Part shown: positions 14,509 through 22,840 of the stretch, one piece after another
Numbering within the stretch: the stretch's first letter is position 1
How the letters are laid out: the number at the start of each line of letters is the position of its first letter
NCBI GenBank assembly: GCA_005887685.1
Contig: VBHJ01000147.1
Coordinates: forward strand, 1 to 40,178
Origin: Chloroflexota bacterium
GTDB lineage: Bacteria; Chloroflexota; Dormibacteria; Dormibacterales; Dormibacteraceae
Direction: 5' to 3'
Length of the DNA: 40,178 bases
Notes under the pieces: generated by a model
Told to the model about the DNA's origin: nothing
The model's input: the letters and a program-made list of their open reading frames with translations, nothing else
The model's database searches: none
Program-made: the position numbers and the translations under genes

Positions 14509-15492
14509 TTAAACCTCGATCGCCACGACGCGGCGAATGATCAAGTTGCCGATGAAGATCAGGAAGCAGGCGATGATGATCAGCGCCCATCCGATGACGT
14601 TGCCGAACATCGGCTGGAAGTAGGTCGGAGTGACGAAGAACATGAACGCGGCCAGCAGGATCGGCAGCGCCGTGATGATTGAACCCGACGCACGGGCCTG
14701 CGCGGTGAGGGTCTGGATCTCGCCCTTGATGCGCACGCGCTCGCGGATCGTGTAGGCGATGTTGTCGAGGATCTCGGCCAGGTTGCCACCGACTGTCCGG
14801 TGGATCGAGTACGCGGTCGACACGAGGTCGAAGTCAGGGCTCGCGATGCGCTTGGTGATGTTCGACAGAGCCTCGTCCGGCGAGCCACCGAGGTTCATCT
14901 CGCGGACGGCCCGGCCGAACTCGTCCCCGATCGGCGCAATCGCATTCTTCGCGACGGTGTCGATCGCCTGGGCAAAGGAGTAGCCGGCCTTCAGCGCGTT
15001 GGAGAGCAGGGTCAGGGTGTCGCCAAGCTGGTTGTTGAACTTCTTCAGGCGCTGGCTGATCCGGTAGCGAACATAGAAGCTCGGCGCGAGGTAACCGATG
15101 ACGAACGTCAGGATCCCGAAGATGCTGTTGAATCGCCAGTAGACGATCAGCGCCACCAGCACGCCGCTGCCCAGCTGGATCATGAAGAACTCGGACGGGC
15201 GCAGCTTCAGGTCCGCCCGCTGCAGCTGTTCGGCCACGGAAGGCTTGCCCTTCTTGGCGTCGCCGCGACCCATGCGGTCGGCTGCGGGCTGGAAGAGGCG
15301 GTTGAGGGTGTCGCGCATGCCCGCCGACTGGGGCAGCGCCTGGGCGCCGGCGGTCGTCACCCCGTAGGCGGCAAGTCTCGCCTGGAAATCCTCAGATCCT
15401 CCAGCTGCGCGCCGCATCTGGCTGACGCCCAGGAAGAAGAGGAAGACGCCCGCGAAGGCGATCAGCCCGAAAACCACGGGGATGGGTGGCAT
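14509..15492 (-). CDS. tadB: Tad pilus inner-membrane platform protein TadB
   Basis: This 327-residue T2SSF-family protein has helices at about 6-22, 98-140 and 268-325. The core motif is LPFQLGDTLTLLSNALKAG-like (here NNQLGDTLTLLSNALKAGYS), followed by AVREMNLGGSPDEALSNI and the GNLAEILDNIAYTIRERVRI segment. Function is the partner platform subunit to TadC in Flp pilus assembly. AGGAG precedes the ATG 15492 at good spacing. It lies 17 bp after the cpaF stop in the same operon. Confidence 0.93.
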   Translation of the reverse strand: MPPIPVVFGLIAFAGVFLFFLGVSQMRRAAGGSEDFQARLAAYGVTTAGAQALPQSAGMRDTLNRLFQPAADRMGRGDAKKGKPSVAEQLQRADLKLRPSEFFMIQLGSGVLVALIVYWRFNSIFGILTFVIGYLAPSFYVRYRISQRLKKFNNQLGDTLTLLSNALKAGYSFAQAIDTVAKNAIAPIGDEFGRAVREMNLGGSPDEALSNITKRIASPDFDLVSTAYSIHRTVGGNLAEILDNIAYTIRERVRIKGEIQTLTAQARASGSIITALPILLAAFMFFVTPTYFQPMFGNVIGWALIIIACFLIFIGNLIIRRVVAIEV

Positions 15493-15509
15493 TTGATTCT
15501 CCTAAAAAG

Positions 15510-16994
15510 TCAGTACAGCTTATCCGGCGAAGGTTGCTTGGCAGGCGCAAATATCTGTTCCGGCACATCCTCACCCTCGGCCCGAAGGTGCTCCATGCGC
15601 ATGGGCAAGATGCCGGCCCCGGTGTGATACCCGACCGCTTTGCCCTCGGCGCTCACTCCGACCTGCTTGAACGTGAACAGCTCCTGGAACTGCACGTCGC
15701 CGTCCTTGATCCCGGTGATCTCCGCGACGCTCACGATGCGGCGGATACCACCACGCAAGCGGGACTGCTGGACGATCAGGTGGATGGCCGATCCGATCGT
15801 TTCGCGGATGGCCCGCGAGGGCAGGTCCTGGCCGGCCTGGAGAACCAGCGTCTCGAGACGGACAAGGGCCTCTTTCGGGTTGTTGGCGTGGAGCGTCGAC
15901 ATCGATCCATCGTGGCCCGTGTTCATGGCCTGGAGCATGTCCAGGGCTTCACCGCCACGACACTCACCGACGATGATGCGGTCGGGGCGCATACGCAGAC
16001 AGCTCTTGACGAGCTCGCGGATGGGCACCGCGCCCTTGCCCTCTACGTTGGGCGGACGCGACTCGAGCTGGATCCAGTGGGGCTGCTGCAGCTGCAGCTC
16101 GGCGGCGTCCTCACACGTGATGAGGCGCTCGTTCTCCGGGATGAACGACGACAGGATGTTGAGCAGGGTCGTCTTGCCTGAGCCGGTACCTCCGGAGACG
16201 AGGATGTTGAGGCGCGCGCGCACGCACGAGCGCAGGAACGTCATGATCTCCGGGCTCGACGACTTGAAGCGGTTGACGATGTCCGCCGGGCCCCACTTCT
16301 CCTTCGCAAACTTTCGAATCGTCAGCGCGGGGCCCTTGAGCGCGATGGGCGGAATGACCACGTTGACACGGGACCCGTCCTTGAGACGCGCGTCACAGAT
16401 GGGGGTCGACTCGTCGACGCGCCGGCCGACCAGGCTCACGATGCGGTCGATGACCTGGCGCATCTGGCGCTCCGACTCAAACGTCACCGAGGAGAGGATC
16501 GGCTCGCCGCTCTTCTCGACGTAGATCTGCTTGGGGTGGTTGGCCATGATTTCAGTGATGCTCGGGTCTGCGAGCAGCGCCTCGAGCGGGCCAAGGCCGA
16601 GCACGTCGTCGAGGACCGAGTCGACAAGGCGCTCCTTGTCGTTCTTGGTCATCGTCATCGCCGTGCTGCGGAAGTACTCCTCGGCGAGCTCGAGGATCTT
16701 TTCGCGGACTCCGGCCTTGTTGCTGGAGTCGATCTCGTCCGCGAACTTCTCGATCAGCTTGGAGTGGATCTGCACCTTCGCGGCGGTGAACGCGGGCGTC
16801 AGCTCGGCGCCCACGGCGCCTGCGCGCTGCGAAAGCGACGGCGCCGCAGGCGTGGGTGCTGCCGGCTGAGCTACCGGCGCCTGCGGCGTGTAGGGCGTGG
16901 CTCCCGGCAGGGTCGCTGTGCCGGCGGGACCGTTTCCGGTTGGTCCCGCCGGTGGAACCGTCTGGTTCTGCTTGACCCTATCGAGGAGCCCCAT
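15510..16994 (-). CDS. cpaF: Tad pilus assembly ATPase CpaF/TadA, operon copy
   Basis: This 494-residue motor ATPase powers Flp pilin assembly on the cytoplasmic face. The first 60 residues are Pro/Ala/Gly-rich and probably disordered. An all-helical N-terminal domain follows (about 65-140). The RecA-like core has Walker A GGTGSGKT (268-275) and a Walker B/His-box region with VGECRGGEALDMLQAMN then STLHANNPKEALVRLETLV. It shares long identical stretches with the copy at 9972-11108 but is over 110 residues longer. It sits between cpaB and tadB and is the cognate ATPase of this pilus. ATG 16994 is 9 bp after the cpaB stop, with no clear ribosome site, so coupling to cpaB is likely. Confidence 0.95.
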   Translation of the reverse strand: MGLLDRVKQNQTVPPAGPTGNGPAGTATLPGATPYTPQAPVAQPAAPTPAAPSLSQRAGAVGAELTPAFTAAKVQIHSKLIEKFADEIDSSNKAGVREKILELAEEYFRSTAMTMTKNDKERLVDSVLDDVLGLGPLEALLADPSITEIMANHPKQIYVEKSGEPILSSVTFESERQMRQVIDRIVSLVGRRVDESTPICDARLKDGSRVNVVIPPIALKGPALTIRKFAKEKWGPADIVNRFKSSSPEIMTFLRSCVRARLNILVSGGTGSGKTTLLNILSSFIPENERLITCEDAAELQLQQPHWIQLESRPPNVEGKGAVPIRELVKSCLRMRPDRIIVGECRGGEALDMLQAMNTGHDGSMSTLHANNPKEALVRLETLVLQAGQDLPSRAIRETIGSAIHLIVQQSRLRGGIRRIVSVAEITGIKDGDVQFQELFTFKQVGVSAEGKAVGYHTGAGILPMRMEHLRAEGEDVPEQIFAPAKQPSPDKLY

Positions 16995-17003
16995 TGATGT
17001 TTG

Positions 17004-17876
17004 TTAGAGCGACGAGAACTTGTATTTCGCGTCGACCTGCTTGTTGGTCACTCCTCCGGCGGCCTGGATGGTGGCGCACGTGGTGTCCTGGTTGTCCGTC
17101 GGAGCCGTCGAGTAGTCCTTGTACGACTCGAGCGTGTACCGCACCTGCGTGTTGGCCAAAAACCAGGTCAGGAACTCGGCGTCGCACTGCGTGAGCTCGA
17201 CGGTAAGGCTCGAGGTCACACCGCTGGACGCAGCCGCGGAAGTCGTGCCTCCACTGCCGTTCGCCGGTTGAACCCCCGCGGACGCGGGACCGAGGCCGAT
17301 CACCCGTAGGTTGACGAAGACGGTCTTGCTCACCTGCCTCACTGGGCCCTGCTGCGCCCCAGATGAATTGAACAGGGTGAGGTTCGCCGACGAGATGACC
17401 GTGATGTAATCGCCGACGCTGATGTGACCCGCGACGCCCTGCTGCTCGGCCGTAGGAATGGTGATCGCGACGTAACCCTTGGCCAGCGGTAGGTAGGCGG
17501 GGGCTGCGCCGGCGGGCACCAGGCTGATGTCCCGGGCCAGCATGTCGGATGTGATCACCGAACCCTTCGTGATGTTGATCTCGGAGACGAGGCTGAGCAC
17601 GTCATTGGTGGCGGGATAGGTGTTGGCCAGCGAGCCGTTGCCGTTGATCGAGACTTTCGCGATCTCGATGTCCGCCGAGGTGATCTGGTGGCGGAGCGGG
17701 ATCGCCTGTTTGGCGATCACGACCGACGTGTTCGGACCACCGATGCCGGCTCCTCCCGTCGCGCTGGACAGCAGAAACACGGCGCCGAACGCGACGATGG
17801 CGAGTACAACGCCCACGATGATGAACAGACGACCACCGCCCGGACGGGGTCTTGCAGCAGCAGGTGCGACGGCCAA
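17004..17876 (-). CDS. cpaB: Flp pilus assembly protein CpaB/RcpC (SAF domain)
   Basis: This 290-residue protein has one N-terminal membrane helix (about 17-37) and an extracytoplasmic SAF domain, seen in VVIAKQAIPLRHQITSADIE and ITKGSVITSDMLARD. A CpaB-type beta domain follows with GYVAITIPTAEQQGVAGHIS and VGDYITVI. CpaB proteins stabilise the pilus base; the SAF fold is thought to bind glycan. The start is a TTG at 17876 supported by a strong GGAGGTGA upstream. It lies behind the flp terminator, so it is transcribed by read-through or from its own weak promoter. Confidence 0.88.
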   Translation of the reverse strand: MAVAPAAARPRPGGGRLFIIVGVVLAIVAFGAVFLLSSATGGAGIGGPNTSVVIAKQAIPLRHQITSADIEIAKVSINGNGSLANTYPATNDVLSLVSEINITKGSVITSDMLARDISLVPAGAAPAYLPLAKGYVAITIPTAEQQGVAGHISVGDYITVISSANLTLFNSSGAQQGPVRQVSKTVFVNLRVIGLGPASAGVQPANGSGGTTSAAASSGVTSSLTVELTQCDAEFLTWFLANTQVRYTLESYKDYSTAPTDNQDTTCATIQAAGGVTNKQVDAKYKFSSL

Positions 17877-17918
17877 AACTAAGTCACCTCCGATGGAATC
17901 CTCGTGAAGAGTGGCGAC

Positions 17919-17924
17919 ATTGTA
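17919..17924 (-). promoter_or_regulatory. Possible -10 box for cpaB-cpaF-tadBC
   Basis: TACAAT on the minus strand, five of six consensus positions, lies 42 bp upstream of the cpaB TTG and downstream of the flp terminator. No -35 match is seen at 16-18 bp. Confidence 0.35.
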
Positions 17925-17960
17925 ACCATGGGAACCGCGATCTTCCCCCCACTTCGCTGT

Positions 17961-17989
17961 AAAGAAAGAGAGCCCCTCGCGGGGCTCTC
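17961..17989 (-). terminator. Intrinsic terminator after flp
   Basis: On the minus strand GAGAGCCCC (17989-17981) and GGGGCTCTC (17976-17968) form a perfect 9-bp stem with loop GCGA, followed directly by TTTCTTT. It lies about 25 bp after the pilin stop and before cpaB, and should let most transcripts end after the pilin gene. Confidence 0.9.
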
Positions 17990-18014
17990 CTTTGAAGGTG
18001 CTGTTACGTGGGCT

Positions 18015-18191
18015 CTACGCTCCGAGGGCTGCTACGACGTTCGAGAACACGTTCTTGATCTGGTTGCCCATCGTAAGAAGGATCACGATGACGACGATCG
18101 AAACGAGGACGAGGATCAGGGCGTACTCAACCATTCCCTGGCCTTCCTGACGGGTCGTAAGGCTGCGAAGCTTCCAGTAAAGGCTCAACAT
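18015..18191 (-). CDS. flp: Flp/Fap-type pilin, major pilus subunit
   Basis: This 58-residue prepilin is MLSLYWKLRSLTTRQEG, then QGMVEYALILVLVS and a hydrophobic helix, ending NVVAALGA. Class III (Tad) prepilin peptidases cut after a Gly with Glu and Tyr at +5 and +6. That places the cut after G17, giving mature QGMVEY and a pilin of 41 residues. Such short pilins polymerise through their N-terminal helix into thin adhesive fibres. An ideal AAGGAGGTGA lies upstream. The gene heads the tad operon, with its own promoter (18295-18323), a leader with two hairpins and a terminator after it. No prepilin peptidase is in the window. Confidence 0.95.
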   Translation of the reverse strand: MLSLYWKLRSLTTRQEGQGMVEYALILVLVSIVVIVILLTMGNQIKNVFSNVVAALGA

Positions 18192-18222
18192 TTCTGCGAT
18201 TTCACCTCCTTTTTCCTGAACT

Positions 18223-18278
18223 ACAGGTTTCTGACCTGTCTGACGTCGCCCTATCCCGCTTCTTGCGGGCTATAGGGC
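18223..18278 (-). promoter_or_regulatory. Structured 5' leader of flp
   Basis: Between the promoter and the ribosome site the transcript can form two hairpins. GCCCTAT pairs with ATAGGGC (18278-18248) enclosing CCCGC/GCGGG with loop AAGAA and a 2-nt bulge. ACAGGT pairs with ACCTGT (18239-18223) with loop CAGAA. I do not recognise a known riboswitch class. Roles in stability or translation control are possible. Confidence 0.55.
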
Positions 18279-18294
18279 CCTCTCGCGGACGAGG

Positions 18295-18323
18295 ATGGTA
18301 CTCATCGGTCCCAGGCAGGTCAA
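18295..18323 (-). promoter_or_regulatory. Promoter of the flp-tad operon
   Basis: TTGACC (18323-18318) is followed after exactly 17 bp by TACCAT (18300-18295). The -35 matches at five of six and the -10 at four of six consensus positions. The predicted start near 18288 gives a 97-nt leader. Confidence 0.55.
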
Positions 18324-18379
18324 TTCATTAGCCAAAACGACCGGCACGCCGTACCGGGTCGCTAGTCTTCCTGCCGGAC

Positions 18380-19081
18380 ATGGCTGTCACCGGCGTCGCA
18401 GAGCATGTGCAACGGCGCACGGGGGCCTACTGGCGAGACCTGGTCTTGGGCCGCCTGGTGCCCGCCCTTTTCTTCAGCCTCTTCCTGGCCCGCCAGCTGA
18501 TCTTGCTCTGGGGAGGCATCCAGGGCCTCCGCCAGCCTGCGGACCTGCTCTTCATCGGCCAGCAGCTCCTCGCCCTGGCCTACTTCACCCTGCTGGTCGT
18601 CCTCTACGCGGTCCGGCTGCCCCAGCGCGGAACCGACCACCGCGTCGCGGTGATCGTCATCGCCTTCAGCGGGACTTTCGCCGCGATCGGCGCCAGCTTC
18701 CTGCCCGGCGGCACGCGCCGGCCGGAGCTCGTTCTGGTCGCCGACGTCCTGGCCACGGCCGGGCTCGCGTACTCGGTCTGGGGGCTGGCCTACCTCCGGC
18801 GGTCCTTCTCGATCATCCCCGAGGCGCGCCGCCTGGTCACAGGCGGTCCGTACTCGACGAGCCGGCACCCCGTCTACCTGGGCGAGATCGCGACGGCGAT
18901 CGGCATCAACCTGGCCACCGCGGGCTGGTTGAGCGCGGTCGCGATCGTCTACTTCGTCGCCTGCGAGCTGCTCCGTATCCGCTGGGAGGAGCGCATCCTC
19001 GCCCAGACTTTCCCGAACGAATACCCGCCCTATGCAAGACGCGTCCCCCGCTACCTACCCAACCCCTTCGCTCACCGCTAG
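18380..19081 (+). CDS. Isoprenylcysteine carboxyl methyltransferase-like membrane protein
   Basis: This 233-residue protein has about five predicted membrane helices (around 24-42, 55-75, 88-108, 115-135, 175-195). The C-terminal ICMT/PEMT signature is GGPYSTSRHPVYLGEI, then a conserved Glu/Arg helix and VPRYLPNPF. The family uses S-adenosylmethionine and methylates small lipophilic or prenylated substrates. In bacteria the substrate is usually unknown. It is divergent from flp and its end overlaps by 50 bp with the start of the next plus-strand reading frame, so they may form an operon. Confidence 0.85.
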   Translation: MAVTGVAEHVQRRTGAYWRDLVLGRLVPALFFSLFLARQLILLWGGIQGLRQPADLLFIGQQLLALAYFTLLVVLYAVRLPQRGTDHRVAVIVIAFSGTFAAIGASFLPGGTRRPELVLVADVLATAGLAYSVWGLAYLRRSFSIIPEARRLVTGGPYSTSRHPVYLGEIATAIGINLATAGWLSAVAIVYFVACELLRIRWEERILAQTFPNEYPPYARRVPRYLPNPFAHR

Positions 19082-20518
19082 CCGCTTGCGGCTGACCGAG
19101 CGCCTGAGCGCGCGGACGCTGCTGCTGGGCGGCGTCATGAGCGTGATCCTCGTGCTGTTCATCGGCCCGGAGCAGGATCCCGACTTCTGGTGGCACCTTC
19201 GAATCGGCCGCTGGATGGTCGAGAACGGGATGCTGCCGAGCACCGACATCTTCACGTTCTCCGCCTCCAGCCACGTCTGGACAGACCACGAGTACCTGAC
19301 CGAGATCCTCATGTGGCTCGTCTACAGCAAGCTCGGGCTGACGGCGCTGGTCCTTGCGTTCGGCCTTCTGACATGGGGTGGGTTCTGGTTGATCTACCGC
19401 CAGGTGGCGCGCCAGCCGTTTGTGTTCGTCGGCCTGGGCCTGGCGATCGGCGCGGTGGCCGGCTCGCCGATCTGGGGTCCCCGCGCCCAGATGATCACCT
19501 TCGCGCTCACCTGCCTCGAGCTGTACTGGCTGCACGGATACCTGAGAGGACGCAGCCGGGCCCTGAACTTCTTCCCCTTTGTCATGGTCCTGTGGGCCAA
19601 CCTCCACGGCGGATGGGTGATCGGGTTCGTCTGGCTTGGAGTGGCGCTGGCCTCGGAGCTGTTCATGTGGGCCTGGGACCAGGACAACCCGGCCCACCGG
19701 ATGCACGTCCGCCGTCTCGCGGTGATCACGGCCGCCTCGGTGTTCGCGGTCGCGGTGACGCCGCACCTGTTCAGCCTCTATCCGTACCCCTTCCAGACGC
19801 AGGGCAGCGTGGCCCAGCAGAAACTCATCGTGGAGTGGTTCTCTTCCTGCTGGTGGGCGGCTTCGCCCTGCGCCGGCCGACGCTTTACGAGTTTCTGCTG
19901 ACCGCCATCGCGCTCTTCCTGGCCCTGCAGTCGGTGCGCAACGTCGCTCTGTTCGTGGCGGCGACCACGCCCGTGCTGATCAACACGTATGGGTCGTGGT
20001 GGCGGGAGTACGTCGCGGCTCGCAAGTGGACGATCACGCTGCCCCCTCGGCCGCTGTTCGCAGTCGTCACCGCGATAGTCCTCGTGGTCATATTCGGCAC
20101 CACCGCCCTCCGCGTCGGGAGCGAGCTGTCGGCCTCACGGCAGCAGCAGCTCGATGCGACGACCTACCCGGTCGGCGCGGCAGACTGGCTGGCCGGTCAC
20201 CCGGACGTCGGGACGCACATGTACAACCAGTACGGCTGGGGCGGCTACCTCGCTTACCGCTTCTATCCCCAGAAGAACCGCCAGGTGTTCATCTTCGGCG
20301 AGGCGGCCTTGATGGGCGATCAGCTGCTCAACGATTACGAGGACGTCCAGACGCTGCGCCCTGACTGGAGGCAGATTCTCGACCGCTACGGCGTCGATTA
20401 CGTCGTCTACAACAAGGGCGAGGCGCTGGCGAACGTCCTCGCCACCCAGCCCGACTGGACCCTCGTATACCAGGACTCCGTCGCCGTGATCTACGTCAGG
20501 GCAATTCCCAAATCTTGA
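19032..20518 (+). pseudogene. GT-C-like multi-pass membrane protein, frameshifted
   Basis: The first part (ATG 19032 to about 19845) encodes helices and the loop DPDFWWHLRIGRWMVENG and PSTDIFTFSA, typical of GT-C-like membrane proteins. It ends QQKLIVEWFS and then runs into unrelated residues and a stop at 19899-19901. The protein resumes in another frame as VLFLLVGGFALRRPTLYEF, then LALQSVRNVALFVAATTPV and a soluble C-terminal domain with MYNQYGWGGYLAYR and YGVDYVVYNKG, stopping at 20518. Relatives normally have extra residues (SPDFH-like) after EWFS, so a small deletion as well as a frame change is likely. It could be a true pseudogene or a sequence error. The start could also be the ATG at 19137. 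Its tail overlaps the convergent gene by 23 bp. Confidence 0.75.
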
Positions 20519-22106
20519 AGTCCGGGGTGTCGTAGGCCGGCGGACCGAGGACGGACGGCGGCGGGGACCCCAGGTCGGTGGTCCATATCACGTACCGGAT
20601 CTGGTGGTCGCGGATGAACTGCTCGATGTCCGCTTGCCCCGTCAGCACACTGAGCGCGGTCTGGGTCTTGGCGGCGTAGTCGAACGTCTCGTCGTAGTGC
20701 CCGACATAGACGGTGTCGGCGCTGTAGGCCGGGACGTAGAGCCCGACGCCGGGCATGCAGAGCACGCGGCCCGCCGGCTGCGAGCCCAGCCAGGTCAGGC
20801 CGTCGGACTCGGCCTGGCTGATCTCGTACTGCGGCGTGGAGGCGACCGACAGCGGCGCCAGGAGCAGGAAGGCGCTGCCGATGGCCGTGACCGTCACATA
20901 AGAGAAAGGAATCAGGCGCCGAGCCCGCAGGCTGCGCAGCCGCGGCAATATCGCCTCGTACATGCCTCGCGCGCCTAGCAGCACCAGCGGAAGGTAGATG
21001 CCATCGAAGAACCGCCGCCTCAGGTCGCCGGCCGGGTTGGGCAGCCACAGGATGGCCGCGAGCAAGACGAGCCAGGCAAGCAGGAAGAGGTCCTCCCGTG
21101 TCCGCCGGCGCAGGGCACCCGGCACCCCGGCAGCGGCGAGCAGGAGCTGCGGCGCGAGCGCGAACAGGAGGCTAAACGTCTCCGGCGCGACCGCGTTCTT
21201 GGAATGGAACGTCCACCGCTCGACCTCCGGGTTGCCCACGAAGGCCAGGTACGAATAAAGGATGTAAGGCGCGGGGATGGCGAAAGCCAGGGCCGCTGCC
21301 ACCCAACCGCGCGGGCGAGTAGGCCGCAGCAGGAGCGCCACCGCGGTGGCTCCGCCCATGAGCACCGGCATCTGCGGGTGGATGGAAGCCTGGCCCAGCC
21401 ACGCGAGCCCCGCCAGGACGGCGAACACGAGGCTCCCCCGTTCGATCGCTTTCAGGGTCAGGGCGATCCCGAGGGCCGCAAAGACGCCAGACCACGCAAA
21501 GTGCGGCAGCGCGAGGATCGAGTAGAAAGCGCTGAGCTCGGGCATGCGCAGATCAAGGCCTTCTGTCTGGTTGCCGAAAACCAGCGGGCGGCCCGCCGCC
21601 CAGATGACCAGGCCCAGTCCAAGCCCGAAGGCCAGGAAGAACAGCGCGAAGCAGCGGGCCGCACGGTCCTGGATGAAGTGGCAGATGCAGAGCCAGGCGG
21701 CGGCCATGAGCGCGAACGCACCCGCGATCCGCGCCAGGTGAAAGACCACGATCAGGGGCAGCTTGGTCAGCGCCGCGATGTGCCCAAGCGCGATCCAGAA
21801 CATGAAGAGGTATGCGGTCGAGCTGGTCTCCGTCGTGTAGCGGTTCTGCCACGCCCACGAGCCCTCCCAGCCCTCGCGCATCTTCGCCAGGTAGGTGGTC
21901 GCGTCGTCCCACAGGTAGAAGAAGCCGACGAACACGTGGCCCGGCGGCTGGACGGCGTAGGCGTAGAGGTAAGGGACGGCGGTGACAATGGCGAGGGCTA
22001 AGCCCACGAGGAGGGGAAGCCGCCACGTGACTCGCCCTTCTTCTGCCACGCCCCTCTCCCTTGCCCTCTCCCCTGTGGGGAGAGGGCTGCTGAGCTCCGC
22101 TTTCAT
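20496..22106 (-). CDS. Large GT-C-like multi-pass membrane protein
   Basis: This encodes up to 536 residues with roughly ten to twelve membrane helices between about 28 and 430 and a C-terminal soluble part ending PDFKIWELP. The first extracytoplasmic loop holds FFYLWDDATTYLAKMREG, with the acidic residues expected of GT-C glycosyltransferases that use polyprenyl-phosphate sugars. Family assignment is by layout only. It could also be a glycan ligase or a protein of unknown function. ATG 22106 overlaps the previous stop as ATGA, supporting coupling. The first 25 residues (SSPLPTGERARERG) are encoded by a palindromic repeat, however, so GTG 22031, preceded by GAAGAAGGG, is a real alternative. 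Confidence 0.75.
   Translation of the reverse strand: MKAELSSPLPTGERARERGVAEEGRVTWRLPLLVGLALAIVTAVPYLYAYAVQPPGHVFVGFFYLWDDATTYLAKMREGWEGSWAWQNRYTTETSSTAYLFMFWIALGHIAALTKLPLIVVFHLARIAGAFALMAAAWLCICHFIQDRAARCFALFFLAFGLGLGLVIWAAGRPLVFGNQTEGLDLRMPELSAFYSILALPHFAWSGVFAALGIALTLKAIERGSLVFAVLAGLAWLGQASIHPQMPVLMGGATAVALLLRPTRPRGWVAAALAFAIPAPYILYSYLAFVGNPEVERWTFHSKNAVAPETFSLLFALAPQLLLAAAGVPGALRRRTREDLFLLAWLVLLAAILWLPNPAGDLRRRFFDGIYLPLVLLGARGMYEAILPRLRSLRARRLIPFSYVTVTAIGSAFLLLAPLSVASTPQYEISQAESDGLTWLGSQPAGRVLCMPGVGLYVPAYSADTVYVGHYDETFDYAAKTQTALSVLTGQADIEQFIRDHQIRYVIWTTDLGSPPPSVLGPPAYDTPDFKIWELP
22051..22087. repeat. Palindromic repeat overlapping the 5' end of a membrane-protein gene
   Basis: GCCCTCTCCCC (22063-22073) and GGGGAGAGGGC (22077-22087) form an 11-bp stem with a 3-nt loop. 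A partial further copy, CCCCTCTCCC, lies at 22051-22060. Read in the gene's frame it gives SPLPTGERARERG, a peptide often produced when this kind of intergenic repeat is translated. Confidence 0.75.
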
Positions 22107-22840
22107 CGGGACACGCTCAGGCGTAGAACCGTCCAGAGGGCGCGGCTGATCTCTCCTTGGGAGACCTTCGAGGCGCCGGCCACCCGGTCCTCGAAGCGGA
22201 TCGGCACCTCGACCACCGGATAGCCGAGCCGCACGGTGCGATGGACCATCTCGATCTGGAACGAGTAGCCCTGGGAGACGATCTCGCCGAGCTGCATGGC
22301 GGCCAAGAGCTGGCGCGTGTAGCAGCGAAAGCCCGAGGTGCAGTCGCGGACACGCAGTCGCAGCAGCGTCCGGCAGTAAACGTTGGCCCCTCTCGAAAGT
22401 AGGAGACGGTGAGCCGGCCAGCCGGCGATCTCGCCCCCTCGCATGTAACGCGATCCGATCGCCAGCCCGCCGCTTCCCCGCGCAGCGTCGACGATCTTGT
22501 CCAGGTCCTGCGGCCGGTGCGAGCCATCGGCGTCCATCTCGACGAACAGCGTCGAGCCCTCATGAAGTCCGATCCGGAACGCATCCTCATACGCGCTTCC
22601 GATGCCGAGCTTGCGTTCGCGATGCAGGACCCGAACCCCGCTGTCGCCGTCGGCGAGCTCGTCAGCAAGCTGACCGGTCCCGTCGGGCGACGCATCATCG
22701 ACGACGAGCACGTCGTGGCCGAGGTGCCGGACGCCGGAGACGACCTTTTCGAGGTTCTCCCGTTCGTTGAAGGTCGGCAGCACGACGAGCACCTCGGTCG
22801 GCGGCGACTTGCGCTCGGTGAGCTTGACTGCGCCGCTCAC
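22103..22840 (-). CDS. GT2 polyprenyl-phosphate mannose synthase-like glycosyltransferase
   Basis: This 245-residue soluble GT2 enzyme begins at GTG 22840, overlapping the upstream stop as GTGA. Motifs in order are LVVLPTFNERENLEKVV, VVDDASPDGT, the metal-binding DADGSHRP, and GSRYMRGG. The C-terminal part DCTSGFRCYTR and GYSFQIEMVHR is typical of the dolichol-phosphate mannosyltransferase (DPM1) group. There is no membrane helix pair at the C-terminus. It likely transfers mannose or a related hexose from a nucleotide sugar to polyprenyl phosphate, making the donor used by GT-C enzymes such as the next gene. The open frame upstream to 23065 belongs to the previous gene's shadow. Confidence 0.88.
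   Translation of the reverse strand: MSGAVKLTERKSPPTEVLVVLPTFNERENLEKVVSGVRHLGHDVLVVDDASPDGTGQLADELADGDSGVRVLHRERKLGIGSAYEDAFRIGLHEGSTLFVEMDADGSHRPQDLDKIVDAARGSGGLAIGSRYMRGGEIAGWPAHRLLLSRGANVYCRTLLRLRVRDCTSGFRCYTRQLLAAMQLGEIVSQGYSFQIEMVHRTVRLGYPVVEVPIRFEDRVAGASKVSQGEISRALWTVLRLSVSR

Noticed and set aside
18248-18278. Hairpin in the flp leader as a terminator or cyclic di-GMP riboswitch
   Set aside because: No T-tract follows on either strand, and the conserved bases of known cyclic di-GMP riboswitches are absent. Kept only as an unclassified leader.
22051-22087. CRISPR-like or tandem repeat
   Set aside because: It is one palindrome plus a partial copy, with no regular spacing or spacers.
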